A stretch of 64,000 nucleotides of DNA, taken from assembly GCA_016710885.1 (NCBI GenBank), contig JADJUC010000005.1:165252-229251 (forward strand), given 5' to 3'. Source of the stretch: Candidatus Proximibacter danicus (lineage in GTDB: Bacteria > Pseudomonadota > Gammaproteobacteria > Burkholderiales > Rhodocyclaceae). A model generated the notes under the pieces. It was not told the origin of the DNA, searched no databases, and was given only the letters and a program-made list of their open reading frames with translations. The first letter of the stretch is position 1. Each line of letters starts with the position of its first letter. Below, one piece after another: positions 1-7,221 of the stretch. The translations under genes and the position numbers were made by a program.

Positions 1-266
1 GCGCCGCAGGAACCCTCTTTCTTCTTGTCGCCGCCGCAGGCGCCTTCCTTTTTCTTGTCAGCGGTTTTCTTCTCGTCAGCCGCCTTTTTATCGGCGCCGC
101 ACTTGGCTTCACCGCACTTGCCGTCTGCCTTTTTGTCGGAAGCCTGGGCCAGTTGATAACCGGACTCCAGCTTGCCGACCTTGAACGGATTTTCGCCGGC
201 AAAAGCGAGCGGCGAAAGTGCAACGGAGGCTGCTGCAAAGGCGCCGAGGATGATTTTCTTTTCCAT
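1..266 (-). CDS. hvfA: HvfA-like RiPP metallophore precursor (oxazolin/bufferin type), 3' end outside window
   Basis: 88 codons are visible before the window edge. Residues 1-23 form a Sec signal peptide (MEKK, hydrophobic core, cleavage after AFA). The mature part begins GENPF and continues to SGYQLA at 35-40, both typical of HvfA/DUF2282-type precursors. Cysteines at 51, 56, 77 and 87 lie in GKCGE, AKCGA, GACGG and GSCGG-like settings, related to the EGKCG core that HvfB (DUF692) and HvfC (DUF2063) convert to copper-binding oxazolone/thioamide groups in known systems. The cysteine motifs are separated by long Lys/Asp/Ala spacers rather than packed in tandem. Start ATG at 266 has GGAG about 8 nt upstream. 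It follows a sigma factor and an anti-sigma factor on the same strand, the usual hvf operon order; modification genes would lie left of position 1 and are not seen. Confidence 0.75.
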   Translation of the reverse strand, partial: MEKKIILGAFAAASVALSPLAFAGENPFKVGKLESGYQLAQASDKKADGKCGEAKCGADKKAADEKKTADKKKEGACGGDKKKEGSCG

Positions 267-322
267 GATGAAACTCCAGTCTCTGTTTGGGTTGAGGTTC
301 GTTTTTTGGGCACTCTCCGGAC

Positions 323-496
323 TTAAGGCCCCGGAAAGCGCCGCAGGGCCTGGCGCAGAAAATCCATCTGCGCTTCAAACCTGCGACAGGCGCCGCACAT
401 CATCAGGTGTACCCGCACTGCGATTCGTTCGATGAAGGAAAGGTTCCGATCCTGTCCTTCGCTCACCAGGCGGTGAACTTCTTTGCAGGTCTTCAT
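323..496 (-). CDS. small zinc-finger anti-sigma factor
   Basis: 57 aa. It carries the ZAS-type zinc motif H30-x3-C34-x2-C37 with an additional Cys4 near the N-terminus, as in zf-HC2 anti-sigma factors that release their ECF sigma factor on oxidative or metal stress. It has no membrane segment, so it should be cytosolic. The ATG at 496 overlaps the TGA of the upstream sigma factor (ATGA), which favours this start over the longer frame from 580 and implies translational coupling. Its target is inferred from position, not shown. Confidence 0.8.
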   Translation of the reverse strand: MKTCKEVHRLVSEGQDRNLSFIERIAVRVHLMMCGACRRFEAQMDFLRQALRRFPGP

Positions 497-1065
497 TCCG
501 CTCCTACTCCTTCGCTGAACCACTTCAGTTGCAGGCACTCCCGAAGGCGCATTCGCGCCCTGTACAGCACCACCCAGCAATTAGACGTACTGATCGCCAA
601 CTCCTTACAGATTTCTTCAGTTTCCATTTCAAGAATTTCACGCATGGTAAAAACCCGGGCCAGATTTTCCGGCAGCGCGTTCATGCACAGCTCCATCACG
701 TCGTAAAAACGGCTCTGTTGCAGGGCCGCTTCCGGGTTGCCCCAGTTGGAGGGTTTCTCCTGCCAGTGGCCATCGGCCTGGAACAGGGCGTCGAAATCCT
801 CCGCCTCGCTATCGCCCACTTGCGGTAGCGGCGCCTCGCGGCTGCGCTGGCGGATGCGGTCAACGATCTTGTTCTTGAGGATGGCGACCAGCCAGGTCTT
901 GAGCTGGGCACGGCCAGAAAACTTCTCGCGGCCCTGCAGCGCGGCCAGCATCGTGTCCTGAACCACGTCCTCGGCCGACTGCTCGTCGCGCAGTTGCAGC
1001 ACGGCAAAGCGCATCAGCGTCGGGCGCAGGCGGTTGAGTTCAGCGTTGAAATCTGGATCGGCCAT
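493..1065 (-). CDS. ECF/RpoE-like RNA polymerase sigma factor
   Basis: 190 aa. Region 2 is visible near the N-terminus (FAVLQLRDEQSAEDVVQDTM, with the conserved ED-VQDT core) and region 4 near the C-terminus (LPENLARVF, MREILEMETEEICKELAIS, then the helix-turn-helix ending RMRLRECL). The intervening linker is long and acidic. This is the group of sigma-70 family proteins found with HvfA clusters; the next two genes are an anti-sigma factor and the HvfA-like precursor, so control of that operon is the likely role. ATG at 1065 was chosen because MADPDFNAEL matches family starts; the reading frame is open upstream to 1131. It is divergent from hsp20, whose heat-shock promoter starts 18 bp upstream. 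Confidence 0.85.
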   Translation of the reverse strand: MADPDFNAELNRLRPTLMRFAVLQLRDEQSAEDVVQDTMLAALQGREKFSGRAQLKTWLVAILKNKIVDRIRQRSREAPLPQVGDSEAEDFDALFQADGHWQEKPSNWGNPEAALQQSRFYDVMELCMNALPENLARVFTMREILEMETEEICKELAISTSNCWVVLYRARMRLRECLQLKWFSEGVGAE

Positions 1066-1082
1066 CAAGGGCTTTCGGTGGA

Positions 1083-1110
1083 CTTGAAATGCGGAAAGCC
1101 TACCCCATTT
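1083..1110 (+). promoter_or_regulatory. sigma-32 (RpoH) heat-shock promoter of hsp20
   Basis: CTTGAAA at 1083-1089 and CCCCATTT at 1103-1110, separated by 13 bp, match the RpoH consensus (CTTGAAA, 11-16 bp, CCCCATNT) essentially perfectly. The site lies 52 bp before the hsp20 start codon. Confidence 0.85.
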
Positions 1111-1161
1111 CGTTGACAAGACAAGCAGCACCCTTTCAACATCACTGATGAGGAGAAACGT

Positions 1162-1593
1162 ATGAGCAACATTCTGCGCCGCGACCCGTTCGATGACCTG
1201 TTCCGCGGCTTCTTCGTCCGCCCGGTCGAGCTTGGCAATACCGGCAGCCTGGCCAATGCCCCGGAAACGCCCTCCATCCGCATGGATGTGAAGGAAAACC
1301 CCGATGCCTTTCTAGTGCACGCCGAACTGCCGGGGGTGAAGAAGAAGGACATCCACGTCACCATCGATGGCAACCTGGTATCACTTAGCGCTGAGATGAA
1401 ACAGGAGAAGGAGGTGAAGGACGGCGAACGCGTGCTCCGCGCCGAACGCTACTACGGCAAGGTTTCCCGCTCCTTTCAGCTGGCCCAGGACATTGACGAT
1501 GGCAAGGCGGCCGCTAAATTCAGCGACGGGGTACTTGAACTGACCCTGCCCAAGCGGACGGCCTCAGCCAGCAAGCGGCTCGCCATCGATTGA
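1162..1593 (+). CDS. Hsp20/IbpA-type small heat-shock protein
   Basis: 143 aa, usual size for bacterial class A sHsps. The alpha-crystallin domain runs from about residue 38 (PSIRMDVKENPDAFLVHAELPG) to about 133 (GVLELTLPKR), including the conserved A-x-x-x-n-G-V-L-x-L-x-L-P block. The N-terminal arm (RRDPFDDLFRGFF) is typical. No clear C-terminal I-x-I motif is present. It acts as an ATP-independent holdase in the cytosol. AGGAG lies 7 nt before ATG, and an RpoH promoter precedes it; a terminator follows at once, so it is monocistronic. Confidence 0.93.
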   Translation: MSNILRRDPFDDLFRGFFVRPVELGNTGSLANAPETPSIRMDVKENPDAFLVHAELPGVKKKDIHVTIDGNLVSLSAEMKQEKEVKDGERVLRAERYYGKVSRSFQLAQDIDDGKAAAKFSDGVLELTLPKRTASASKRLAID

Positions 1594-1624
1594 GCTTGCG
1601 CGCACCCTCCTTGCAAGCTCCTCC

Positions 1625-1653
1625 GGCCGAAGCTGCGATGCTCCGGCCTTTTT
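1625..1653 (+). terminator. rho-independent terminator after hsp20
   Basis: Stem GGCCGAAGC (1625-1633) pairs with GCTCCGGCC (1640-1648) with one mismatch, followed by TTTTT. Confidence 0.8.
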
Positions 1654-1729
1654 GTCCTGCAACGCGGAGGATGACAAATGCGCACTTGGCGGTATCATTA
1701 GCCCATATCAATAGGGGAGGCTTGCTGCC

Positions 1730-2329
1730 ATGAACACTTTCCGCCAGAACGCAATTCTGCTTGTCTTCGGCCTCAGCCTCGCCGCCCTGCCTGGCGTGGG
1801 CGAAGCGGCCCGGGTCGGGAAGAAATCATCCTCCACGAAGTCATCGAGTTCCTCCAGCCCGGCCAAGAAGGTCGATGAGGAGGAGAAGAAATCGGGGAGC
1901 GGCGGCGTCACTATCAACACCAGCCGCAGCGTCGGCAGTTCGTCATCTGCGGCGCAGCCTTCGTCGGGTACTGCAGTTGCGGCTGGCGTCGCCGCCGGCG
2001 CCATGGCTGGCGCGGCCTTGGCCGCCCCAAAACCGGGCGTCACCAGCGCGACCTCGCCGGAAGAGCAGAAGCGTCAGGAAGAAGCAGCAGCCGTGCGAGA
2101 CAAGGCAGCGCAGGAAAAGATACTGAAGGAGCGCGAAGAAGAGCGCCGCCTTGCCGAGATTGCCGCAGCCGAAGAGGAAAAGCGGAAAGCGGCGGAAGAG
2201 GCTGCCGCCAAGCGCCTTGCCGCCGCCAACGCAGCCGCGGAAGCCAAGCGCGAACGCGAACGCAAGTGCCAGATCCGGCCAGTGATGACCGACGCCGAAA
2301 TCAAGGCCTGCAAGGAAGCCTGGCGCTGA
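1730..2329 (+). CDS. secreted Ser/Ala-rich protein with charged helical C-terminal half, unknown function
   Basis: 199 aa, not recognised. Residues 1-26 look like a signal peptide (hydrophobic core ending GVGEAA). Residues 30-60 are Ser/Lys-rich, followed by an Ala/Gly segment (about 80-100) and a long Glu/Lys/Arg/Ala helix (about 108-175) of probable coiled-coil character. It ends with two cysteines in a short conserved-looking tail (KCQIRPVMTDAEIKACKEAW) that could form a disulphide. GGGGAGG lies 9 nt before the ATG. It stands alone between two terminators. An envelope or periplasmic location is inferred from the signal peptide only. Confidence 0.7.
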   Translation: MNTFRQNAILLVFGLSLAALPGVGEAARVGKKSSSTKSSSSSSPAKKVDEEEKKSGSGGVTINTSRSVGSSSSAAQPSSGTAVAAGVAAGAMAGAALAAPKPGVTSATSPEEQKRQEEAAAVRDKAAQEKILKEREEERRLAEIAAAEEEKRKAAEEAAAKRLAAANAAAEAKRERERKCQIRPVMTDAEIKACKEAWR

Positions 2330-2350
2330 GCCGGCCTGAACTTCAAGCCA

Positions 2351-2377
2351 AGCCGGAGGCCCTGCCTCCGGCTTTTT
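2351..2377 (+). terminator. rho-independent terminator
   Basis: Perfect stem AGCCGGAGGC / GCCTCCGGCT (2351-2372, loop cct region) followed by five T. It ends the transcription unit of the secreted low-complexity protein. Confidence 0.85.
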
Positions 2378-2436
2378 ATTTGGCGCACCGCCACCCCGAC
2401 GGTTAAAATTCGCCGGTCTTTTCAAGGAACCCAGCC

Positions 2437-3336
2437 ATGACTGCCGCCACCCACACCGCCCAGCTCACCCCCGCGCAGGAAGCCGGCATCCTTGCCGAAG
2501 CGCTGCCTTACATCAAGCGCTTTCACGGCAAGACCATCGTCGTCAAATACGGCGGCAACGCCATGACCGACGAGCATCTGAAGCAGTGCTTCGCACGCGA
2601 CGTGGTGCTCTTGAAGCTGGTCGGCATGAACGTGGTGGTGGTGCACGGCGGCGGCCCGCAGATCGAGAACATGCTGACCCGCGTCGGCAAGAAGGGCGAG
2701 TTCATCCAGGGCATGCGCGTCACCGATGCCGAGACCATGGAAGTGGTCGAGATGGTGCTCGGCGGCCAGGTGAACAAGGATGTGGTCAACCTGATCAACC
2801 AGGCCGGCGGCAAGGCTGTCGGCCTGACCGGCAAGGACGGCAACTTCATCCGCGCCAAGAAACTGCTGCTGCCAAACAAGGACAACCCGGAGGATCTGAT
2901 CGACGTCGGCGCTGTCGGCGACATCACCCAGATCGACCCCGCGCTCGTTGGCCACTTGGAGGGCGGCGGCTTCATCCCGGTGATTGCGCCGATCGGTGTC
3001 GGCAAGGATGGCGAGACCTACAACATCAACGCCGACGTCGTCGCCGGCAAGATCGCCGAAGTGCTCAAGGCCGAAAAGCTGGTGCTGCTGACCAACACCC
3101 CCGGGGTGCTCGACGAGGCCGGTAACCTGATCACCGGCATCACCCCCAAGCAGATCGACGACATGGTCGAGGATGGCACCCTCTCCGGCGGCATGCTGCC
3201 GAAGATCGGCTCGGCGCTGGATGCGGCGAAGAACGGCGTAAAGAGCGTGCACATCATCGACGGCCGCGTTGAACACGCGCTGCTGCTGGAGATTCTCACC
3301 GACCACGGCGTCGGCACCATGATCAAGAGCCATTGA
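2437..3336 (+). CDS. argB: acetylglutamate kinase
   Basis: 299 aa, normal length. Phosphorylates N-acetylglutamate with ATP, second step of arginine synthesis, in the cytosol. The amino-acid kinase fold is clear: KYGGNAM at 37-43 (phosphate-binding Lys37), VVVHGGGPQI near residue 75 (substrate glycine loop), NPEDLIDVGAVGDI, and the nucleotide-binding LTNTPGVLD / GGMLPKIGSAL blocks near the C-terminus. The N-terminal helix before Lys37 is the type found in hexameric, arginine-inhibited enzymes. It is followed by a HAD phosphatase and slmA, a common betaproteobacterial order, but a low-complexity tract interrupts the gap here. Confidence 0.97.
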   Translation: MTAATHTAQLTPAQEAGILAEALPYIKRFHGKTIVVKYGGNAMTDEHLKQCFARDVVLLKLVGMNVVVVHGGGPQIENMLTRVGKKGEFIQGMRVTDAETMEVVEMVLGGQVNKDVVNLINQAGGKAVGLTGKDGNFIRAKKLLLPNKDNPEDLIDVGAVGDITQIDPALVGHLEGGGFIPVIAPIGVGKDGETYNINADVVAGKIAEVLKAEKLVLLTNTPGVLDEAGNLITGITPKQIDDMVEDGTLSGGMLPKIGSALDAAKNGVKSVHIIDGRVEHALLLEILTDHGVGTMIKSH

Positions 3337-3349
3337 ACGCCGCCAGTAA

Positions 3350-3460
3350 AAAAACCAAACCCCAAACACAAAAAAAAAAAAAGGGAGAAAAAAGAGAAAA
3401 AAAAAAAGTAAAAAGGGGGGGGGGGGGGGGGGGGGGGGGGGGGAGGTTAAAGGGGCGGGG
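3350..3460. repeat. low-complexity A-rich then poly-G tract (29 consecutive G)
   Basis: A purine-only stretch from about 3369: A-runs mixed with short G groups, then G at every position 3415-3443, then AGGTTAAAGGGGCGGGG. It lies in the 207 bp between argB and the next gene, where no gene is seen. Nothing else in the window has this composition. A sequencing or gap-filling artefact is the simplest explanation. Confidence 0.85.
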
Positions 3461-3543
3461 CTTGGCGCGTTTTGCACGATTTTTCGGACATGCCCTGTTG
3501 GTCAGGGCTGCAGGCACGAAACAGGGTTGGCGGAATTTGCACG

Positions 3544-4185
3544 ATGCCCGCTGAACGCACCTGGCTGTTCGATCTGGACAACACGCTGCACAACGCCAGC
3601 CCGCATATCTTTCCGCAGATCAACCGCTCGATGCGCGAGTACATCGAGCGCCACCTCGGCGTCGATGAACACGAGGCAACGCGCATCCGGCAGACCTACT
3701 GGGACCGCTACGGCGCCACGCTGACCGGTCTGATGCGCCACCACGGCACCGACCCCCGCCATTTTCTGTGGGAAACACACCAGTTCGACGACCTGCCGCG
3801 CATGGTCGTCTTCGAACGCGGGCTGAAGGCCATGCTGGCCCGGCTGCCGGGGCGCAAGATCATCTTCTCCAACGCCCCGCGCCATTACACCGACGCCATC
3901 CTGCGCCTCGCCGACATCCGCCATGAATTCGCTGCGGTCTACTCGATCGAGCAGTTACGCTTCAAACCGAAACCGGCTGTCAGCGGCTTCCTGCGCATCC
4001 TGCAGCGAGAAAAGCTTGAAGCTAAAAATTGCATCATGGTCGAGGACAGCCTGGCCAACCTCGTCACCGCCAGAAAGCTCGGCATGAAAACCGTGTGGGT
4101 GAGTGCCGGCTTACGCCGTTCGGTGCATGTAGACGTGCGATTGAAAAACGTAACCCACTTGCCGCAATATCTCGGCCGGCTATAA
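3544..4185 (+). CDS. HAD-superfamily phosphatase, pyrimidine 5'-nucleotidase type
   Basis: 213 aa. Motif I is FDLDNTL (nucleophile Asp10, general acid Asp12), motif II the Ser in IIFSNA, motif III Lys in RFKPKP, motif IV ED in CIMVEDS. The cap lies between motifs I and II and is helical (subfamily I). This set matches the SDT1/pyrimidine 5'-nucleotidase branch of HAD enzymes, which dephosphorylates nucleoside monophosphates. The start at 3544 (MPAERTWLFDLDNTL) places motif I at the usual distance from the N-terminus; the frame is open upstream to 3472 through the anomalous GC-rich region. slmA follows after 41 bp. Confidence 0.88.
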   Translation: MPAERTWLFDLDNTLHNASPHIFPQINRSMREYIERHLGVDEHEATRIRQTYWDRYGATLTGLMRHHGTDPRHFLWETHQFDDLPRMVVFERGLKAMLARLPGRKIIFSNAPRHYTDAILRLADIRHEFAAVYSIEQLRFKPKPAVSGFLRILQREKLEAKNCIMVEDSLANLVTARKLGMKTVWVSAGLRRSVHVDVRLKNVTHLPQYLGRL

Positions 4186-4226
4186 TCGCCGGCATTCAGG
4201 CATTCATAAAAAGGGAGCGAGACAAC

Positions 4227-4823
4227 ATGGCGAAACCCGGCGAACGTAAGCTGCAGATCCTGCAGACGCTGGCAGAAATGCTGGAAAACCCGAAGGGCGA
4301 AAAGATCACCACCGCCGCGCTGGCGGCCAAGCTCGACTGCTCGGAAGCGGCGCTGTACCGCCACTTCGCCAGCAAGGCGCAGATGTTCGAAGGCCTGATC
4401 GAGTTCATCGAATCCAGTCTGTTCTCGGTCATCAACCAGGTACAGGCGGAAGAGACCGACGGCATCAAGCAGATCGAGCACATCGTCGCCCTGCTGCTGC
4501 GCTTCGCGCAGAAGAACCGCGGCATGACCCGCGTGCTGATCGGCGAAGCGCTGGTCAACGAAAACGAACGCCTGCAGGCGCGCATCAACGCCCTGCTGGA
4601 AAAGGTCGAAGCCGCCCTCAAGCAATCGCTGCGCGTCGCCTCGACGCAGGAGCGGGTGGACGCCAACCTTGATGTCGGCGCCATGGCCAACGTGCTGGTC
4701 AGCTACGCCATCGGCCGCTGGCAGGCCTATGCAAAATCCGGTTTCGTGCGCGAGCCGCTGGCGCAATGGCCGCAGCAGTGGCCGATGCTGGCGGTGGCGA
4801 TTCTGGCGAGTCGTAGCGCCTGA
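4227..4823 (+). CDS. slmA: nucleoid occlusion factor SlmA (TetR family)
   Basis: 198 aa, the same length as E. coli SlmA. TetR-type helix-turn-helix at about 30-55 (ITTAALAAKLDCSEAALYRHFASKA), followed by an all-helical dimerisation domain with the QMFEGLIEFIE and RGMTRVLIGEAL segments characteristic of SlmA. It binds chromosomal SBS sites and blocks FtsZ assembly over unsegregated DNA. AGGGAG precedes ATG. Neighbouring argB and the HAD phosphatase on the same strand fit the usual betaproteobacterial slmA context. Confidence 0.92.
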   Translation: MAKPGERKLQILQTLAEMLENPKGEKITTAALAAKLDCSEAALYRHFASKAQMFEGLIEFIESSLFSVINQVQAEETDGIKQIEHIVALLLRFAQKNRGMTRVLIGEALVNENERLQARINALLEKVEAALKQSLRVASTQERVDANLDVGAMANVLVSYAIGRWQAYAKSGFVREPLAQWPQQWPMLAVAILASRSA

Positions 4824-4944
4824 GCCGCCCGGCATCAAAAAGGAAATTAGCGGCGCGCAAGCGTTGATTACATTACAACCAGGTTATTAGCTCGTCTTCT
4901 CGGCAAGTCGCAAGCACAAGGACATTCGCACCGCAGGCCTACCC

Positions 4945-5751
4945 TCACTTGCTGCCCCTCAGTTCCCAGCCAACCGTGCACGCCACGAGCGCGACAGCGG
5001 AATGCTTGGCGCACAACATCAACCGCCGTGTCAGCACCGGCCGTTCGACCGCCACCGCGCAAAGCGTTCCAGCGGCAATGTCCTGCTGCAGCGGCATCAC
5101 GGCAGGCGGTGCCCAGCCCGCAGCAGCATCGTGCGCAGATGCGACCAGCGATGTCGGACGTTCGGCGGGGTAGCCCGTGGCGGCGGCGCTCCTCGATGAT
5201 GGGAGCGGGGGGGGGGCGGTGAGCGCGCGAGCCTGTTTCAGGACGGCTTTCTTCGGGCGGCCGGCCAGCTGGGGCGCCGTCAGCGAGAGGCGTTCGTCGA
5301 GCAGGGTGTCTGGAATTCGTCAGCGTGCCGTCTCGAGCCGGCGAGGCTGATCTGCCCGCTGCGCAACTGCGGCACGAGGTTGCCGGTGAGTTCCTCGGTG
5401 ATTTCGAGTTCAACCGGCAGTTCGCCAGGAGCACGGCGTGCGGGCGCAGGGCGCTGTGCGGGATGCCGAAGACGACCTTGCCGCTCGGCTCGCCCTCGGC
5501 GTTGCGCACGCTGGCCTTCGCATCCTCGACCTGACGCAGGATGGCCGTGGCGTGGGCGTGAAGACACGTCCAGCTTCGGTCAGCTCGACGCCGCGCCGCG
5601 TGCGGTGAAAGAGCGGCGTACCAAGTTCTTCTTCCAGTTGGGCCAGTTGATGGCTCAGGGCGGATTGCGCAACGAAGACCTCGCCCGCAGCTTTCGAGAA
5701 GCTGCCGCAGCGGGCGATGGCGCAGAAGTAGCGGAGCTGGCGCAATTCCAT
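4945..5751 (-). pseudogene. LysR-family regulator, broken by several frameshifts
   Basis: The first 60 or so codons from ATG 5751 encode a good LysR helix-turn-helix (MELRQLRYFCAIARCGSFSKAAGE, then ALSHQLAQLEEELGTPLFHRTRRG). The frame then changes near 5560; the next part (VEDAKASVRNAEGEPSGKVVFG) is read in another frame, a third frame gives ELEITEELTGNLVPQLRSGQ, and further changes are needed before the apparent end at TGA 4945-4947. Total length, about 269 codons, is shorter than the usual 300, so some sequence is also missing. A G10 run lies at 5207-5216. The effector-binding part resembles Nac/Cbl-like LysR proteins, but its target cannot be told. Confidence 0.75.
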
Positions 5752-5787
5752 GATGCGATGATGATACGCCAGCTATCTGTTATTGCG

Positions 5788-5803
5788 ATACAAGTATCTG
5801 TAT
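5788..5803. promoter_or_regulatory. possible LysR operator upstream of the broken LysR gene
   Basis: ATACA-N6-TGTAT (5788-5792 and 5799-5803) is a dyad of the T-N11-A kind bound by LysR proteins, 37 bp upstream of the lysR start. The region 5752-5988 otherwise holds nothing gene-like. Confidence 0.35.
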
Positions 5804-5988
5804 TCAGTGTTTTTCAGATAGTAAAGTTTCAGGTGTAATGCAGCCATCTGACCAACGCGAACACCTGCCGCTACCCGCTGCAGCCCACAGGCCCACCCGG
5901 CCGCAGTTCGCGAAGGAACCCGATCCTACCGGTGACGGAAACGACGGAACGCCCACCCCCGCGATCCGGCGCAGAGAAAGGAAAAAGG

Positions 5989-6016
5989 AAAAGGCCCGCT
6001 TCGTGCGGGCCTTTTC
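5989..6016 (-). terminator. bidirectional rho-independent terminator after hemB
   Basis: Perfect 11-bp stem AAAAGGCCCGC (5989-5999) / GCGGGCCTTTT (6005-6015) with a 5-nt loop; A and T runs on both sides let it work on either strand. It lies 47 bp beyond the hemB stop. Confidence 0.88.
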
Positions 6017-6062
6017 GTTGGGATGGGAGACGTCGACAGTCTGAGCGTCTGCCGCTCATGGT

Positions 6063-7133
6063 TCATCGCCGCCGGTCGAAGGGCCGCTGCAAGCTCACCA
6101 CGAACGGCTCCGACGTCGGCTGCAGCCACTCTGCGGCATCGAGCGCATAGTAGGTCAGGATGCCGTCCGCACCCGCCCGCTTGAAACCAAGCAGCGCTTC
6201 CAGCACGCAGGCTTCCTCGTTCAGCCAGCCGTTCTGCGCGGCGGCCTTCAGCATCGCGTATTCGCCGCTCACCTGGTAGACGTAGGTCGGCACCTTGAGT
6301 TCTTCCTTCACGCGACGGACGATGTCCAGATACGGCATACCCGGCTTGACCATCACCATGTCGGCGCCTTCGGCGAGGTCGAGCGCGACTTCGCGGATCG
6401 CCTCGTCGCTGTTGGCCGGGTCCATCTGGTAGGTGTATTTGTTGCCCTTGCCAAGGTTGCCGGCGGAGCCCACCGCATCGCGGAAAGGGCCGTAGAAGGC
6501 CGAGGCGTACTTGGCGGAGTAGGCGAGGATGCGCGTGTAGATCAGCTTCTTCGCTTCCAGCGCGCTGCGGATGGCGCCGACGCGGCCATCCATCATGTCG
6601 GAGGGCGCCACGACATCGGCACCGGCTTCGGCGTGACACAGCGCCTGCTTGACCAGCACCGCCAGTGTTTCGTCGTTGAGCACATAGCCGCGGGGATCGG
6701 CCGGGTCGATCAGGCCGTCCTGGCCGTGGATGGTGTACGGATCGAGCGCCACATCGGTGATCACGCCCAGTTCCGGGAATTCCTTCTTCAGCGCACGCAC
6801 TACGCGCGGCACGAGGCCTTCCGGGTTGTAGGCTTCTTCCGCGCCTTCGGTCTTGAACGACTGGGCGACCACCGGGAACAGCGCCAGCGCCGGCACCCCA
6901 AGGGTGAGCGCCCGCTCTGCCGTTTTCAGCAGCAGATCGAGGCTCTGGCGTTCAACGCCGGGCATCGAAGCAACCTTCTCAATGCGCTTTTCGCCGTCGA
7001 GCACAAATACCGGGTAGATGAAATCGTCGGGCGTCAGCGCGTTCTCGCGCATCAGGCGGCGGGAGAAATTGTCGCGGCGCATGCGGCGCATGCGGGTGCC
7101 GGGAAAAGCGGCAGCGGGATTGAAGGCGCTCAT
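6063..7133 (-). CDS. hemB: porphobilinogen synthase (delta-aminolevulinic acid dehydratase)
   Basis: 356 aa. Condenses two 5-aminolevulinate molecules to porphobilinogen in haem synthesis. The two catalytic lysines are visible: Lys208 in AYSAKYASAFYGP and Lys263 in VMVKPGMPYLD. The active-site metal region at 127-140 reads TDVALDPYTIHGQDG, without the Cys triad of zinc enzymes, so this is the Mg-dependent type. An arginine-rich N-terminal arm (RMRRMRRDNFSRRLMRE) is typical. A terminator follows; haem genes hemF and hemY are elsewhere in the window. Confidence 0.96.
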   Translation of the reverse strand: MSAFNPAAAFPGTRMRRMRRDNFSRRLMRENALTPDDFIYPVFVLDGEKRIEKVASMPGVERQSLDLLLKTAERALTLGVPALALFPVVAQSFKTEGAEEAYNPEGLVPRVVRALKKEFPELGVITDVALDPYTIHGQDGLIDPADPRGYVLNDETLAVLVKQALCHAEAGADVVAPSDMMDGRVGAIRSALEAKKLIYTRILAYSAKYASAFYGPFRDAVGSAGNLGKGNKYTYQMDPANSDEAIREVALDLAEGADMVMVKPGMPYLDIVRRVKEELKVPTYVYQVSGEYAMLKAAAQNGWLNEEACVLEALLGFKRAGADGILTYYALDAAEWLQPTSEPFVVSLQRPFDRRR

Positions 7134-7187
7134 AAATAACCTTTAAGACCAAATAAAAATCACAAATCACAAATCAAAAACACGCTG

Positions 7188-7216
7188 GGAACTTTTTTTA
7201 TTTCGGCCGACTCTCA
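7188..7216 (+). promoter_or_regulatory. RpoE/ECF-type promoter upstream of candidate sRNA
   Basis: GGAACTT at 7188-7194 and TCTCA at 7212-7216, separated by 17 bp, match the usual sigma-E pattern (GGAACTT, about 16 bp, TCnnA). It reads rightward, away from hemB and into the hemB-engB gap, where no plus-strand gene exists; the product is the hairpin-rich segment that follows. Confidence 0.55.
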
Positions 7217-7221
7217 CCCTT

